From the NCBI RefSeq assembly GCF_003838195.1, contig NZ_RCBY01000716.1, forward strand, positions 1 through 64,000: a stretch of DNA of 64,000 nt. Reading direction: 5' to 3'. A model generated the notes under the pieces. It saw only the letters and a list, made by a program, of their open reading frames with translations. It was not told the DNA's origin and did no database searches. Of the stretch, positions 18,424 to 28,800 are shown piece by piece (the stretch's first letter is position 1; every line of letters starts with the position of its first letter). Source of the DNA: Okeania hirsuta (GTDB lineage Bacteria > Cyanobacteriota > Cyanobacteriia > Cyanobacteriales > Microcoleaceae). The position numbers were made by a program, and so were the translations under genes.

Positions 18424-20328
18424 TTAACCCTCATTAATAATATTAAAATGATTATCGTTAATTAACTCTGGAACAATTTTAGAATTTTTATTAGAGAATA
18501 AATGCAAATATTCTTGAGCGCGAGTTATCCCAACATATATTTTTCTCCTTGCTAATATTTCTGCATCAGTTTTATTTTTTCCTATAGAATCATCAAATTG
18601 TTCTAACCAAATTAATAAAACTGCTTTAAATTCTAATCCTAGAGATGATTCGCAAGTGATTATTCTTACTCCTTTTAAATTGAGATTATACTTTGCTTTA
18701 CTTTTCCTATCTTTACTAACCCAATAAGTGGGTATATCAGATTGATTCATCATGGAAATGATTGATTTTAGCCTAGTGTTATAGCGGTAAATAATTGCTA
18801 TTTCATTAAAATCTAATCCTGATTTATGAAGTTTTTGAATAGTTGGAATTATACTTTTGTCTTGCTCTTCTGAATTGATAGCTAAATGTAATTGAGGAGT
18901 TTCACCTTGCCTTACTGCTGAGGTAGGTTGTATTAGGGGAAAATTTATTTTATCATCAGAAGATGATGAACTAACTCGATCGTTTATTGGTTTTAAAATT
19001 CCTGAAGCTGCCAATAATATTTGTTGTGTATTGCGATAGTTTTTATCTAAATCAAATTTTTTGCTAATTGTTCGATAACCTACTGCTTTAATTCCTACAT
19101 CTTTCCATGTAAAAGCACTACGTTGATAAAGACCTTGATTGCCATCAGCAACAATCATTAAATCGCCATTTTCACTATCTTTTAAAGCACTAACACAACA
19201 CTTAAACCAACTAGGTACAAAAGTATGAGCTTCATCAATTAAAATAGCATCATATTTTTGCTCACTTGAATAGTTCGATAGTTGTTTTAAAGTTGCCTCG
19301 GCGATAAATTCATCATAGTTTTCACCTTGTTTACTTTCTGAATAACCAATAATTGAATTAGCCCAGTTATGAAAATTAGTAACCTCTATATTTTGATATT
19401 GGGGATTTTGTGAATCTTCATGTAAAACGGAGCGTAAATAAGCTGCAAGACTCACGTTATAGCAAACAACCAAAATTTTATAATTCTGGTTACGGTTAAC
19501 TAAATATTTTGCCCTGGAAATTAATAGTAATGTTTTTCCTGACCCGGCAACACCAAAGAAACGTCTGTGACCATCTCCAATGCTTTTAGCTAATCCTTCT
19601 TGTCTAAAATCGAGTATTTTTAAGATAGTATCACTAGGTAAAAATTGAATATTATCAGGCACGCTATCAGGAGTTGCTTTTTCCTCTCTAATCACAATTT
19701 CCGGATATATCGAACCTTTGATAGTCGTAATTTGATCGGGTGTTAATTTCGGAAAATTAAATTGGATTTCAAACATTTCTTGAAAACGTTGAATAATTCT
19801 CTCATTTGGTACTTTTCCTTCTTCCCAGTTTAATAATTCATCTTTATAAATTACTTTTTTTATTGGTAATATCTGTTGGTCAAGTTTAGATTCAGATGCT
19901 TGTCTATTACTTATATTAGACATCACCGCCCCAACACCCACAGGAAAGCATAATTTTCCTTGATAATTACCCGATTGACGAGTCAAAACCGGGTGTTTTT
20001 TTAGTCGATCGAGTATCTTAAAAAGATAATCTCGTCCTTGACTTAGAGGCGATTTTTGTTTTTGATTTGTTTCTCTATTATTTTGCCTCCATTTAATCTC
20101 AAAATAGTCTGAGTTAGCTTTCAAAATAGAGTTGAAATTCCATCCTTTTACCTCAATTATTAACACTCCAAAATCAGGAGATAAAATTATAAAATCAGGA
20201 TAACGCCCATCAATATCAGGTTCATACCAAACCGAGAAATCATCAGGTAGCCTAGATAAAATATTATACAATCGTTTTTCACCAGCACTAGCTTTTGCTG
20301 GAATCCTGTCAGGAATAATTTGTGCCAT
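18424..20328 (-). CDS. NERD-domain UvrD/REP-type helicase
   Basis: 634 residues. The N-terminus is a NERD (nuclease-related) domain: AGEKRLYNILSRLPDDFSVW, YPDFIILSPDFGVLIIEVKGW, with D, E and K in the PD-(D/E)xK spacing. A superfamily 1 helicase follows: Walker A FFGVAGSGKTLLLI near residue 260, Walker B DAILIDEAHTF near 365, GDGNQG-type motif III (ADGNQGLYQR), motif IV (FNEIAIIYRYNTR), motif V (SSLGLEFKAVLL) and motif VI (YVGITRAQEYLHLF). It should unwind or translocate on DNA, or RNA, using ATP, and may cut it. Related proteins occur in repair and in phage defence. It is first in the operon with the TPR/OB-fold gene. The role is inferred. Confidence 0.88.
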   Translation of the reverse strand: MAQIIPDRIPAKASAGEKRLYNILSRLPDDFSVWYEPDIDGRYPDFIILSPDFGVLIIEVKGWNFNSILKANSDYFEIKWRQNNRETNQKQKSPLSQGRDYLFKILDRLKKHPVLTRQSGNYQGKLCFPVGVGAVMSNISNRQASESKLDQQILPIKKVIYKDELLNWEEGKVPNERIIQRFQEMFEIQFNFPKLTPDQITTIKGSIYPEIVIREEKATPDSVPDNIQFLPSDTILKILDFRQEGLAKSIGDGHRRFFGVAGSGKTLLLISRAKYLVNRNQNYKILVVCYNVSLAAYLRSVLHEDSQNPQYQNIEVTNFHNWANSIIGYSESKQGENYDEFIAEATLKQLSNYSSEQKYDAILIDEAHTFVPSWFKCCVSALKDSENGDLMIVADGNQGLYQRSAFTWKDVGIKAVGYRTISKKFDLDKNYRNTQQILLAASGILKPINDRVSSSSSDDKINFPLIQPTSAVRQGETPQLHLAINSEEQDKSIIPTIQKLHKSGLDFNEIAIIYRYNTRLKSIISMMNQSDIPTYWVSKDRKSKAKYNLNLKGVRIITCESSLGLEFKAVLLIWLEQFDDSIGKNKTDAEILARRKIYVGITRAQEYLHLFSNKNSKIVPELINDNHFNIINEG

Positions 20329-20835
20329 AATTAATTTGAATCGACCAATTAACTTGAAACTTATTTAAACTAATTGATATTCACTATAACACTACAATGT
20401 CAATTATTTTTGATTGGTAAATCTAGATTTTTTGCTAACCTAATCAGGCAGAAGCTTCTAGGAGCTTGAATTTTAAAATTCAAGTGATATTTATGTAATC
20501 ACAGTAGCTATTTTTAGTCAATAAAGGGGTATAATCTACGGGGTTTATGACATCTGATACTTAAATATCTAAAGTAAAAATAGACAATAAAAAAAAACGT
20601 GTTTTACACAAAAATACTGATTTTTTTTATTAAATTGATATCAATATACTTAGTTTTTACTGATGTATAAAAAAATCAGACTGTACTTATCCTAAATTGA
20701 TATAATATCAAGTCCAGTAATTTGGTGTAATTATTCAGTAATAATACTAAGGTTTAATCTGCGGAAATATATCCACAGTTATCGTATATTTTCCAGATCA
20801 CCCCGATTAACTTTCTCTTAGAGTAATAAGGGTGT
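20329..20835. other. AT-rich intergenic region upstream of the helicase operon
   Basis: About 500 AT-rich bases with stops in all frames. The operon promoter should lie at the left end on the minus strand, but no clear box can be assigned. A short imperfect inverted repeat (AGCTTCTAGGAGCT-like) sits at about 20452-20466, and TTGAATTTTAAAATTCAA at 20467-20484 is a palindrome. Nothing else seen. Confidence 0.5.
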
Positions 20836-21030
20836 TTCAATCCCAACGGTCAAATACTTGCCAGCAGTAGCGCCGACGAAACAATTAAACTCTGGAACAT
20901 CAAAACAAGAGAGTACATCAAAACCCTGAGAGTACCCAGACCTTATGAAAACGCCAATATTACTGGAGTCACAGGATTAAGCAGCGCCCAAAAAGCCAGT
21001 CTAAAAGCATTGGGAGCGGTGGAATATTGA
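20836..21030 (+). pseudogene. C-terminal remnant of a WD40-repeat protein
   Basis: The frame starting TTC AAT at 20836 reads [20 protein letters not shown] and continues with [20 protein letters not shown] and [18 protein letters not shown] to a TGA at 21028-21030. This is one WD40 blade followed by the conserved C-terminal tail seen in large cyanobacterial NACHT/NB-ARC- or CHAT-linked WD40 proteins. Two stop codons lie directly upstream in frame, so only the last 64 codons survive. A large STAND-type signalling or defence gene probably stood here once. Confidence 0.75.
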
Positions 21031-21265
21031 ACATAAGAATCTATGACATTAGAATCCGGTCTTTATCAAACCATTTCCGACTTTTTTTCAGCCCCGCTAT
21101 TCAGGGAAATTATCACGCTCAAAAAAGTCAACTATTACTTTCAATACTTTCAAATATCAACACCTGGGTCTATTATCAAGGGGAAAAAATTTGTCTAAAT
21201 TCCGAATTTTTTACTCAAACAACTTAGCTCATATTATGTTCGGTAGAACAGTTATAATTATGCTC

Positions 21266-21319
21266 GTAGTTGGGCTTTAGCCCTTACATTACTTAATATT
21301 AGGGCTAAAGCCCAACTAC
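21266..21319. repeat. Long inverted repeat (19-bp stem)
   Basis: Arms at 21266-21284 and 21301-21319 are exact reverse complements, with TTGGGCTTTAGCCC inside the left arm, around a 16-base loop. It lies 71 bases upstream of the Uma2 gene. It resembles the common cyanobacterial intergenic hairpin GTAGTTGGGCTTTAGCCCT. Confidence 0.8.
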
Positions 21320-21390
21320 AAACAAATTCAATATGTAGTATTTTCTGCTAAAATACAAATTAACCTATCATCATATAACTCAGAGGAAGT

Positions 21391-21957
21391 ATGTCGGATG
21401 TCACTATCAAAGATTTAGAAATAGTGCAAACCCTATTCAATGAAGCTGGTTTAGATTATCAATTAGAATTAGAAGGTGGAAAAATATCAGTTATGGGTCC
21501 ATCAGATATCGTTTCGAGCGAAGTAGGCATTCGTTTAAGTGCCTCTCTTTATGCTTGGATAAACCCCCGTCGTCTGGGGCGAGTATTCGACTCCGCAGGT
21601 GGTTTTATCTTACCCGATAGCAACCTCAAAGCACCAGATGTATCTTTTGTCAAAGCCGATCGCTTGCCACGAAGCATCCGCTATTTTGCAGAAATGGTAC
21701 CCGATCTAGCAGTGGAAATCAAGTCTCAAAGCGATAGAGTTCCCCCTCTGAAAAAGAAACTCCTAAAATATATCGAACTGGGGGTGCAAGTCGCAATATT
21801 AATCGATCCTGATGAAGAAACAGTAATAATTTATCGCCCCACAGGAGAACCCATTGAATTTACAGGGGATGATATATTGAGCATTCCCGAACTATTCCCT
21901 GGTTGGAAAATATCAATTTCCGAGCTTTGGCCGCCCGTCTTTGATGAGGAAGAATAG
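21391..21957 (+). CDS. Uma2-family (DUF820) putative restriction-like endonuclease
   Basis: 188 residues. The family pattern is clear: VSSEVGIRLSASLYAWINPR, then FDSAGGFILPDSNLKAPDVSF with the conserved Asp, VPDLAVEIKSQSDRVPPLKKK with the ExK of a PD-(D/E)xK nuclease site, and GVQVAILIDPDEETVIIYRP. Uma2 proteins are very numerous in cyanobacteria, and their biological role is largely unknown. AGAGGAAGT directly before the ATG is a good ribosome binding site. It stands alone, convergent with ppsA. Confidence 0.9.
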   Translation: MSDVTIKDLEIVQTLFNEAGLDYQLELEGGKISVMGPSDIVSSEVGIRLSASLYAWINPRRLGRVFDSAGGFILPDSNLKAPDVSFVKADRLPRSIRYFAEMVPDLAVEIKSQSDRVPPLKKKLLKYIELGVQVAILIDPDEETVIIYRPTGEPIEFTGDDILSIPELFPGWKISISELWPPVFDEEE

Positions 21958-21960
21958 ATT

Positions 21961-22058
21961 TCAGTTATCAGTTATCAGTTATCAGTTATCAGTAAAAAGA
22001 GACAATATCGCTCCTTTTTACTACATAGAATCATAGAATCTATGTAGTAAAAAGGAGC
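21961..22058. terminator. CAGTTAT heptamer repeat and 19-bp hairpin between convergent genes
   Basis: Four full CAGTTAT units plus a partial one begin at 21962. A perfect 19-bp stem follows: arms 22010-22028 and 22040-22058, left arm starting GCTCCTTTTTACTACATAG, loop 11 bases. A HIP1 octamer overlaps the right foot. Its position between the Uma2 and ppsA ends suggests a two-way terminator, though it may simply be a repeat. Confidence 0.55.
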
Positions 22059-22104
22059 GATCGCTAGTTTCTACACAAAAATAGAAATCATCAACAACCT
22101 CAAA

Positions 22105-24716
22105 CTATTTCGCCCTCGCCACATCCATAATATCATCCATCACGGAACCAGACTCCTCCATCTTGCCAATATCCAACAGAGTCTTCAACAATGAATCGGG
22201 ATTTAAACTCAATGAGTCAATACCTTCTTCAACTAAGAACCTGGCAAACTCTGGATAATCACTTGGTGCTTGACCGCAAATACCAATCTTGCGGTCGTAT
22301 TTCTTAGCTGCTTTAATGGCAATTTTCACCATCCGACGTACTGCTTCATTCCGTTCGTCAAAAATATGCGCCACTAATGCCGAATCTCGGTCTAAACCTA
22401 ATGTTAACTGAGTCAAGTCATTTGAACCGATAGAAAAACCATCAAACACTTGAGCAAACTCATCAGCAAAAATCACATTACTGGGCAACTCGCACATCAC
22501 ATACACTTGCAACCCATTCTCGCCCCGTTTCAAACCGTTTTTCTCCATCTCCGCTAACACCTTACGACCTTCATCAGGAGTCCGACAGAAAGGAATCATT
22601 GGAATCACATTAGTCAATCCCATTTCATCCCGTACCCGCTTCAATGCTTTACACTCTAAAGCATAAGCATCGCGATATTTGGGATCGTAGTAACGAGACG
22701 CACCTCGCCAACCAATCATGGGGTTTTCTTCCCCAGGTTCAAATTGACGACCACCTAATAGGTTCGCATATTCATTACTCTTGAAATCGCTCATTCGCAC
22801 CACTACAGGATGAGGATAAAAAGCAGCAGCGATCGTACCTACACCTTGCGCCAATTTATCCACAAAGAAATCAGGTTTATATTCGTACAATGCAGTCAAA
22901 TTACCAATTTCCCGTTTCACTAACGGATCTTCCAACTCATCATAGTGAATTAAAGCTAATGGGTGAGCTTTAATATGATTGGCAATAATAAATTCCAACC
23001 GTGCTAACCCCACACCATCGCAAGGAATAGAAGACAGACCAAAAGCTTCCTCTGGGTTGCCAACGTTCATTAAAATCTTGGTGCGAGTCTTAGGCAAGTC
23101 ACCCAACAAAGTTTCCTGTACCTCAAAAGGCACCATACCCTCATAAACCTTGCCCTCTTCACCCTCAGCACAAGAAACAGTTACTTCCTGACCAGTCATC
23201 AACACTTTAGTAGCATCACCGCAACCAACTATTGCTGGAATACCCATCTCCCGCGCAATAATAGCAGCATGACAAGTGCGTCCGCCTTGGTTAGTAACTA
23301 TCGCGCTAGCCTTTTTCATAATTGGTTCCCAGTCAGGGTCAGTTTTGTTAGTTACTAAAACTTCCCCTGGCATAAACTCGTCAATTTTGTGCACGTCAAG
23401 AATAACACGAGCTTCACCTTGCCCAATCATTTCTCCCACGGCGCGACCGCGAACTAATACATCACTGCTACCTTTGAGTTTGAAGTTACGGAGAATACTT
23501 CCAGATTTTTGAGATTGTACTGTTTCTGGACGCGCTTGCACAATAAATAGTTCACCAGTGAGACCGTCTTTTGCCCATTCAATATCCATTGGGGTGTAAT
23601 GGTCACGCACTTGAGAATAATGTTCTTCAATAATACAGGCCCATTTTGCCAGTTGCAAGATTTCGTCGTCATTGATGCAATATTTTTCCCGTTCGGAAAC
23701 TGGCACTGGCACGTTTTTGGTAAGTTTGGAACCGCCGATGTCATAAATCATCTTCAGTTCTTTTGTACCCAGGCGTTTTTCTAGTATGGGGCGGAAGTCT
23801 TCTTTAAGGGTGGGTTTGAAAACAAAGTATTCGTCTGGGTTGACTGCACCTTGCACTACGTTTTCACCTAAACCGTAAGCTGCTGTTACCAGGGCAGCAT
23901 TTTTGAATCCGGTTTCGGTATCGATGGAAAACATGACACCGGAGGAGGCGAGGTCTGAACGTACCATTTTTTGCACGCCCACTGATAAAGCAATGTCGAA
24001 GTGGTCGAAACCTTTGATGGTGCGGTAGGAAATGGCGCGGTCTGTGAATATGGAGGCGAAACATTTATGGCAAGCTTCTAATACTGCTTCATCACCGTAA
24101 ATGTTGAGGTAGGTTTCCTGTTGTCCGGCAAAACTCGCATCTGGTAGATCTTCAGCAGTTGCGCTGGAGCGTACTGCTACGTCAACTTCTTTGGTGTAGC
24201 GTTCGCACTCTTGTTTGGAGTTGCCGTAGCAGTTGCGCTGGAGCGTACTGCTACGTCAACTTCTTTGGTGTAGCGTTCGCACTCTTGTTTGGAGTTGCCT
24301 TCTAGTTTGTCACAATATTCAGCAGAAGTGCCGTAGCGGTCGCACATTTGGTGATATGCTGTGACGATGGCTGTTTCTAATTCTTCTGGAAATGGGGTGT
24401 CGAGGATGAGGGTGCGAGCTTGTTTGCCTCGTTGCCGTAAATTCCTGACATCTTCTACATCTAGGTCAGCAAATAGTTCTCGCAGTTTTTTCTCTAATCC
24501 AGCTTTTTGGATGAAATACCGATATGCGTAAGCAGTGGTGGCGAATCCATTGGGAACGTTTACACCTTTGGGAGTTAATTGCTGAATCATTTCTCCCAGG
24601 GATGCGTTTTTTCCTCCCACTAATGGAATATCTGCAATTCCTACTTCTTCAAACCATAGGACAAAAGCTGTTACATCTACTTTTTTTGGGCTTTTTTGAC
24701 CTAATAGGTTCACCAT
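22105..24716 (-). pseudogene. ppsA: Phosphoenolpyruvate synthase, frameshifted by a tandem duplication
   Basis: The two halves read as one enzyme. The N-terminal half has the PEP/pyruvate-binding domain (VGGKNASLGEMIQQLTPKGV, VDVAVRSSATA), with the ATG at 24716 placed after a strong GGAGGAG site. The C-terminal half has SSGVMFSIDTETGFKN, the phosphohistidine domain (TNQGGRTCHAAIIAREMGIP) and the PEP-utilising barrel (GSNDLTQLTLGLDRDS). Between them a segment at 24154-24299 is duplicated with a 74-base offset, shifting the frame so the first half ends at a stop after about 180 residues. Removing 74 bases gives 2538 nt, exactly 846 codons. Intact, it would convert pyruvate and ATP to PEP, AMP and phosphate. 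Confidence 0.9.
24154..24299. repeat. 72-bp tandem duplication (74-bp offset) inside ppsA
   Basis: Positions 24154-24225 and 24228-24299 are identical, separated by GT. Each begins AGCAGTTGCGCTGGAGC and ends GGAGTTGCC. On the minus strand both encode the QECERYTKEVDVAVRSSATA region. The 74-base offset is not a multiple of three, which explains the frameshift. Confidence 0.95.
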
Positions 24717-25074
24717 AATTTTCTCCTCCAATGTTTTATTTATGCCGTGTTGCGAGGCAGGATTTATTTATTTAGTTTTGTTTCTTTTTTTTTCACAATG
24801 TTAAATATAATGATTGATTTGTGGGATGTTAAGAAAAACAAACTTATCGATCCCTAACTTTTAAACTCCATAATTAAGGTGGATTATTTCTACATAGATT
24901 CTAGTTTTTTAGCTAGAGGAGGATTTTTGACCTCCATCTACATCCTAATACTTTCTACTGTAATTGCAATATAGGGTCGGAAAAAATCTTTAGTTACAAA
25001 AAGTAAAAAATTTTGTTTTTTCAGTGGTAAAGGTTATTATTAAAGAAAAATAAAGTTTTAAGAGTTAGAAGAAA

Positions 25075-25464
25075 ATGAAAGTTAAAAATAACAATGTTAA
25101 ATCGGATGTTAAAATGAGGGATATATTGTGTTTAAACAACAATTGTCCGATTCAGTTTGTATTAAGAATATTGGGTAGTAAGTGGTCGGTATTGATTTTG
25201 CAACAGTTGTTGAGTGGCGATCGTCGGACTCACGAATTATTAGAAGCACTGCCAGGAATTAGCTCAAAAACACTGACGTTAAGACTCAGAGAGTTAGAAA
25301 AGTATGGTTTGTTAGCAAGGCAGGTATTTCCGGAAGTGCCTCCCCATGTTGAATATTCTTTGACGGATAAAGGGTTAGAAGTGCAACCAGTTATGATAGC
25401 TCTCCAGCGGTTAGGGGAGCAATGGTTAGGAGAAAAAAATAGTAGTTGTTCGATGGAGATGTGA
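25075..25464 (+). CDS. HxlR-family winged-helix transcriptional regulator
   Basis: 129 residues. The HxlR pattern is clear: NNNCPIQFVLRILGSKWSVLI with the N-terminal Cys, LLSGDRRTHELLEALPGISS, KTLTLRLRELEKYGLLARQV (recognition helix) and HVEYSLTDKGLEVQPVM (wing). Such proteins are DNA-binding repressors or activators, some redox-sensitive through the conserved cysteine (here C23, also C18). It is divergent from ppsA with about 360 bases between, so ppsA is a possible target, but no operator was identified. Confidence 0.88.
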   Translation: MKVKNNNVKSDVKMRDILCLNNNCPIQFVLRILGSKWSVLILQQLLSGDRRTHELLEALPGISSKTLTLRLRELEKYGLLARQVFPEVPPHVEYSLTDKGLEVQPVMIALQRLGEQWLGEKNSSCSMEM

Positions 25465-25664
25465 GCAAGACTGAGATTTTGTGGGTGTGAGTTGAGTGTA
25501 TAATTTAGTGGTGAGTAAAGTTATCAAAAATTTGTCAGTTTGTAGTATAATTTTAGCCCGCCAGGTAGATATTTCATGGGCTAGAGCAATACTACAAGCA
25601 AAAAGTTTTTGTTTAGCTGGCGCACAACTGCGTTAACGCTACGCAACAGGTCAAGCGCAGCATG

Positions 25665-25848
25665 ATATCAAATCCAGTTAAACAGCCATAGAATGGTTAA
25701 GTTAGGAGGAGTCAACCCACCCCTCGCCCCTCCCCCTCCCAGGAGGGGAAGTCAGGAGTCAGGAGTCAGGAGGAGAGAGAATTACAAAGATGAGCGTAGT
25801 TATGACTATTGGATAATTTTTTTATGTCCAATAAAACGGATTTGATAT
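25665..25848. mobile_element. MITE-like element (ATATCAAATCC family), copy 1
   Basis: Ends are ATATCAAATCC (25665-25675) and GGATTTGATAT (25838-25848), perfectly inverted over 11 bases. The core contains GGAGTCA tandem units and CCTCCCAGGAGGGGAAG. A second copy is at 35336-35488, on the other side of the giant RTX gene. No ORF. The rest of 25465-25887 shows nothing else. Confidence 0.65.
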
Positions 25849-25887
25849 GACCTAAGTCCTGAGTCCAGAATTCTCCGAGAATGTCAA

Positions 25888-28800
25888 TTAAATCGGTGCC
25901 ATATTATTCGTATCTATGGCTGCTAAAACTGGATCTTGACTATCACGCTCGGCAGTTTCAATAGTCCTTGAACCTGTTGTGATATCATCCTCAATCATAT
26001 TATTATCAGATGATGTAGTTAACTCTTGAACTTCAATTTCAGGGATAGAAGCTAACTCATCTCCAGCAAGTAGAAACTCATCTGTATTGTCTGAGGGTGA
26101 GTCAGACCCACCATTAAGTAGTTCGTCATCTGTTTCTGTAGATACTTCTTCACCAGTTAGAGTATCAGTTTTCTCTTCCTTGGGTTCGTTGGAAGCGATC
26201 GCTTCTTCTGTCACAGAATTATCCGACTCATCAGTTTCTGGAGATTCAGATTCAGAAGCAATATCATCCTCTTCTACTACAGTTTCATTCTCAGTTTCCT
26301 GGGATTCAGAATCAGAAGTAACATCTTCCGACTCTGCCACAGAATTATCCGACTCATCAGTTTCTGGAGATTCAGAATCAGAAGTAACATCTTCCGACTC
26401 TGCCACAGAATTATCCGACTCATCAGTTTCTGGAGATTCAGATTCAGAAGCAATATCATCCTCTTCTACTACAGTTTCATTCTCAGTTTCCTGGGATTCA
26501 GAATCAGAAGCAATATCATCCTCTTCTACTACAGTTTCATTCTCAGTTTCCTGGGATTCAGAATCAGAAGTAATATCTTCCTCTTCTGCCACAGAATTAT
26601 CCGACTCATCAGTTTCTAGAGATTCAGAATCAGAAGTAATCTCTTCCCCTTCTACCACAGAATTATCCGACTCATCAGTTTCTGGAGATTCAGAATCAGA
26701 AGTAATCTCTTCCGACTCTGCTACCACAGTTTCATTCTCAGTTTCTGGAGATTCAGCATCAGAAGTAATATCTTCCCCTTCTGCCACAACATCATCAGTT
26801 TCTGCGATCGCTTCTACTTCCTCCTCATTAGTTTCCAATTCTGCCTCATCGCTGCCACTAAAAGGGAAGAAATGAAAACCAGTCAACTCATCAGCTTTCA
26901 CACCCTCCACAAAAGCAAGTTGTTCTCCACTATCCAAAACCCTAATCACCGTATTGTCACTCGACTCCGTTTCCTTAGCTATTTCTAACTCCTCAAAAGT
27001 CAAATCTATTAACTCAAAGAAATCATCATCCACTTGGAAATTATAAATCGAATCAGACCCAGCATTCTGCTGCAAAACAAACGTATCACTACCACTGCCT
27101 CCATGTAACTCATCATCACCTTCCCCACCATCGAGAATATTATCACCCTCATTGCCATGTAAGGAGTCGTTACCCTCACCACCTTCTAACAAGTCATTGC
27201 CTGTACCAGCACTTAACTCATCATCACCTTCACCACCAATAATGTAATCATCTCCTTCCTCACCTTCAATAACATCATCACCCTCTCCACCATCAAGTAA
27301 GTCGTTGCCTCCATTACCATTAATACTGTCGCTACCAGCACCTCCGTAAGCTTGGTCATCACCTTCACCTGCTGTGATTTCATCATCTCCTTCACCACCT
27401 TCAATATAGTCGTGACCAACTCCAGCATCTAAAGTATCATCACCTTCATCACCATAAAGTTGGTCTTCGCCTTTTCCTGCTGTAAGTTCGTCATCTCCTT
27501 CACCACCTTCTAGGTTGTCATCACCATCTCCAGCATCTAAAGTATCATTACCTTCCTCTCCAGAAAGTAAGTCGTTTCCTGTACCTCCCTCTAGTTGGTC
27601 ATCATCATCCCCTCCATAAAGGTTGTCGTTACCCTCTTCTCCAGAAAGGATGTCTTTGCCTTCTTGACCATATAGTTGGTCGTTTCCTTCACCACCGTCT
27701 AATTCGTCATCGCCCTCACCTCCTTCAAGATAGTCGTTACCTGTACCTCCTTTCAGGGTATCGTTACCTTCTTGACCGTAAAGTTGGTCTTCGTCTGCTC
27801 CACCGTCTAATTCGTCATCGCCCTCACCACCTTCGAGTAGGTCATCTCCTTCTTTACCTAATAATAAGTCTGCTTCTTCTCCTCCTTCGAGTATGTCTTC
27901 CCCTTCTCCTCCATCTAAATAATCTCGACCAGACTGACCTAACAGATGGTCGTCTCCTGCTTCACCTTTGAGTCGGTCGTCTCCTTCTCCTCCATCTAGG
28001 TAGTCTTCTCCTTCTCCTCCATCTAGGCGATCGCCTCCTTCTTCTCCATACATGAAGTCGTCGTCTGCTCCACCGTCGAGTATGTCTTGACCTGTTCCTC
28101 CTTCCAGGATGTCGTCTCCTTCCCGACCGTAAATGCGGTCGTTGTCTTCGTTGCCTAATAGTTTGTCGTTGCCTGCTCCTCCGTCTAGATAGTCGCGACC
28201 TGTGTTTCCTTTGATTTCGTCGTCTCCTTCTTCTCCGTAGAGGCGGTCTTTGCCTTCGTTACCTTCGAGTGTGTCGTTTCCTGCTTCTCCATTGAGGTAG
28301 TCGTCTCCTTCTCCTCCATAAAGGCGATCGTCGTTGCCTCCTCCCCAGAGGTTGTCGTTGCCTTCTCCTCCTTTGAGTAGGTCTTTGTCTATTTGACCGA
28401 ATAGTTCGTCGTTTCCAGCTCCACCATCAAGGGTATCTTTGTCAAAACCACCTTTGAGGAGGTCGTTGCCTTCTCCTCCAGAGAGGTTATCGTTACCTTG
28501 GTTGCCATAGATGCGGTCGTTGCCTTCTCCTCCTTCTAGTTGGTCGTTGCCCGATCGTCCTTCTAGGAGGTCGTCATCGCTTCCTCCATCAAGGTTGTCT
28601 TGACCTCCCATACCATAGAGTTGGTCATCTCCTGCTTCTCCTTGGAGGTTGTCGTCTCCGTCTCCTCCGTCTAGTTGGTCGTTTCCGGTTCCACCTTTGA
28701 GGTTATCGTTACCTGTTTCTCCTTCTAGGTTGTCGTTGCCTGCTCCTCCGTCTAGTTGGTCGTCTCCTGTTCCACCTTTGAGGTTGTCGTTGCCTGCTCC

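Noticed and set aside
20831-20845. GTTTCAATCCC-like motif similar to the end of cyanobacterial CRISPR repeats (also near 5777)
   Set aside because: Only single copies, with no repeat-spacer spacing; the 20836 case is inside a WD40 remnant.
21027-21227. 66-codon ORF after the WD40 remnant
   Set aside because: Overlaps the remnant's stop, shows no motif and has no good start.
26087-26875. 262-codon plus-strand ORF rich in Ser
   Set aside because: It is the antisense shadow of the acidic repeat of the RTX protein and has no start signal of its own.
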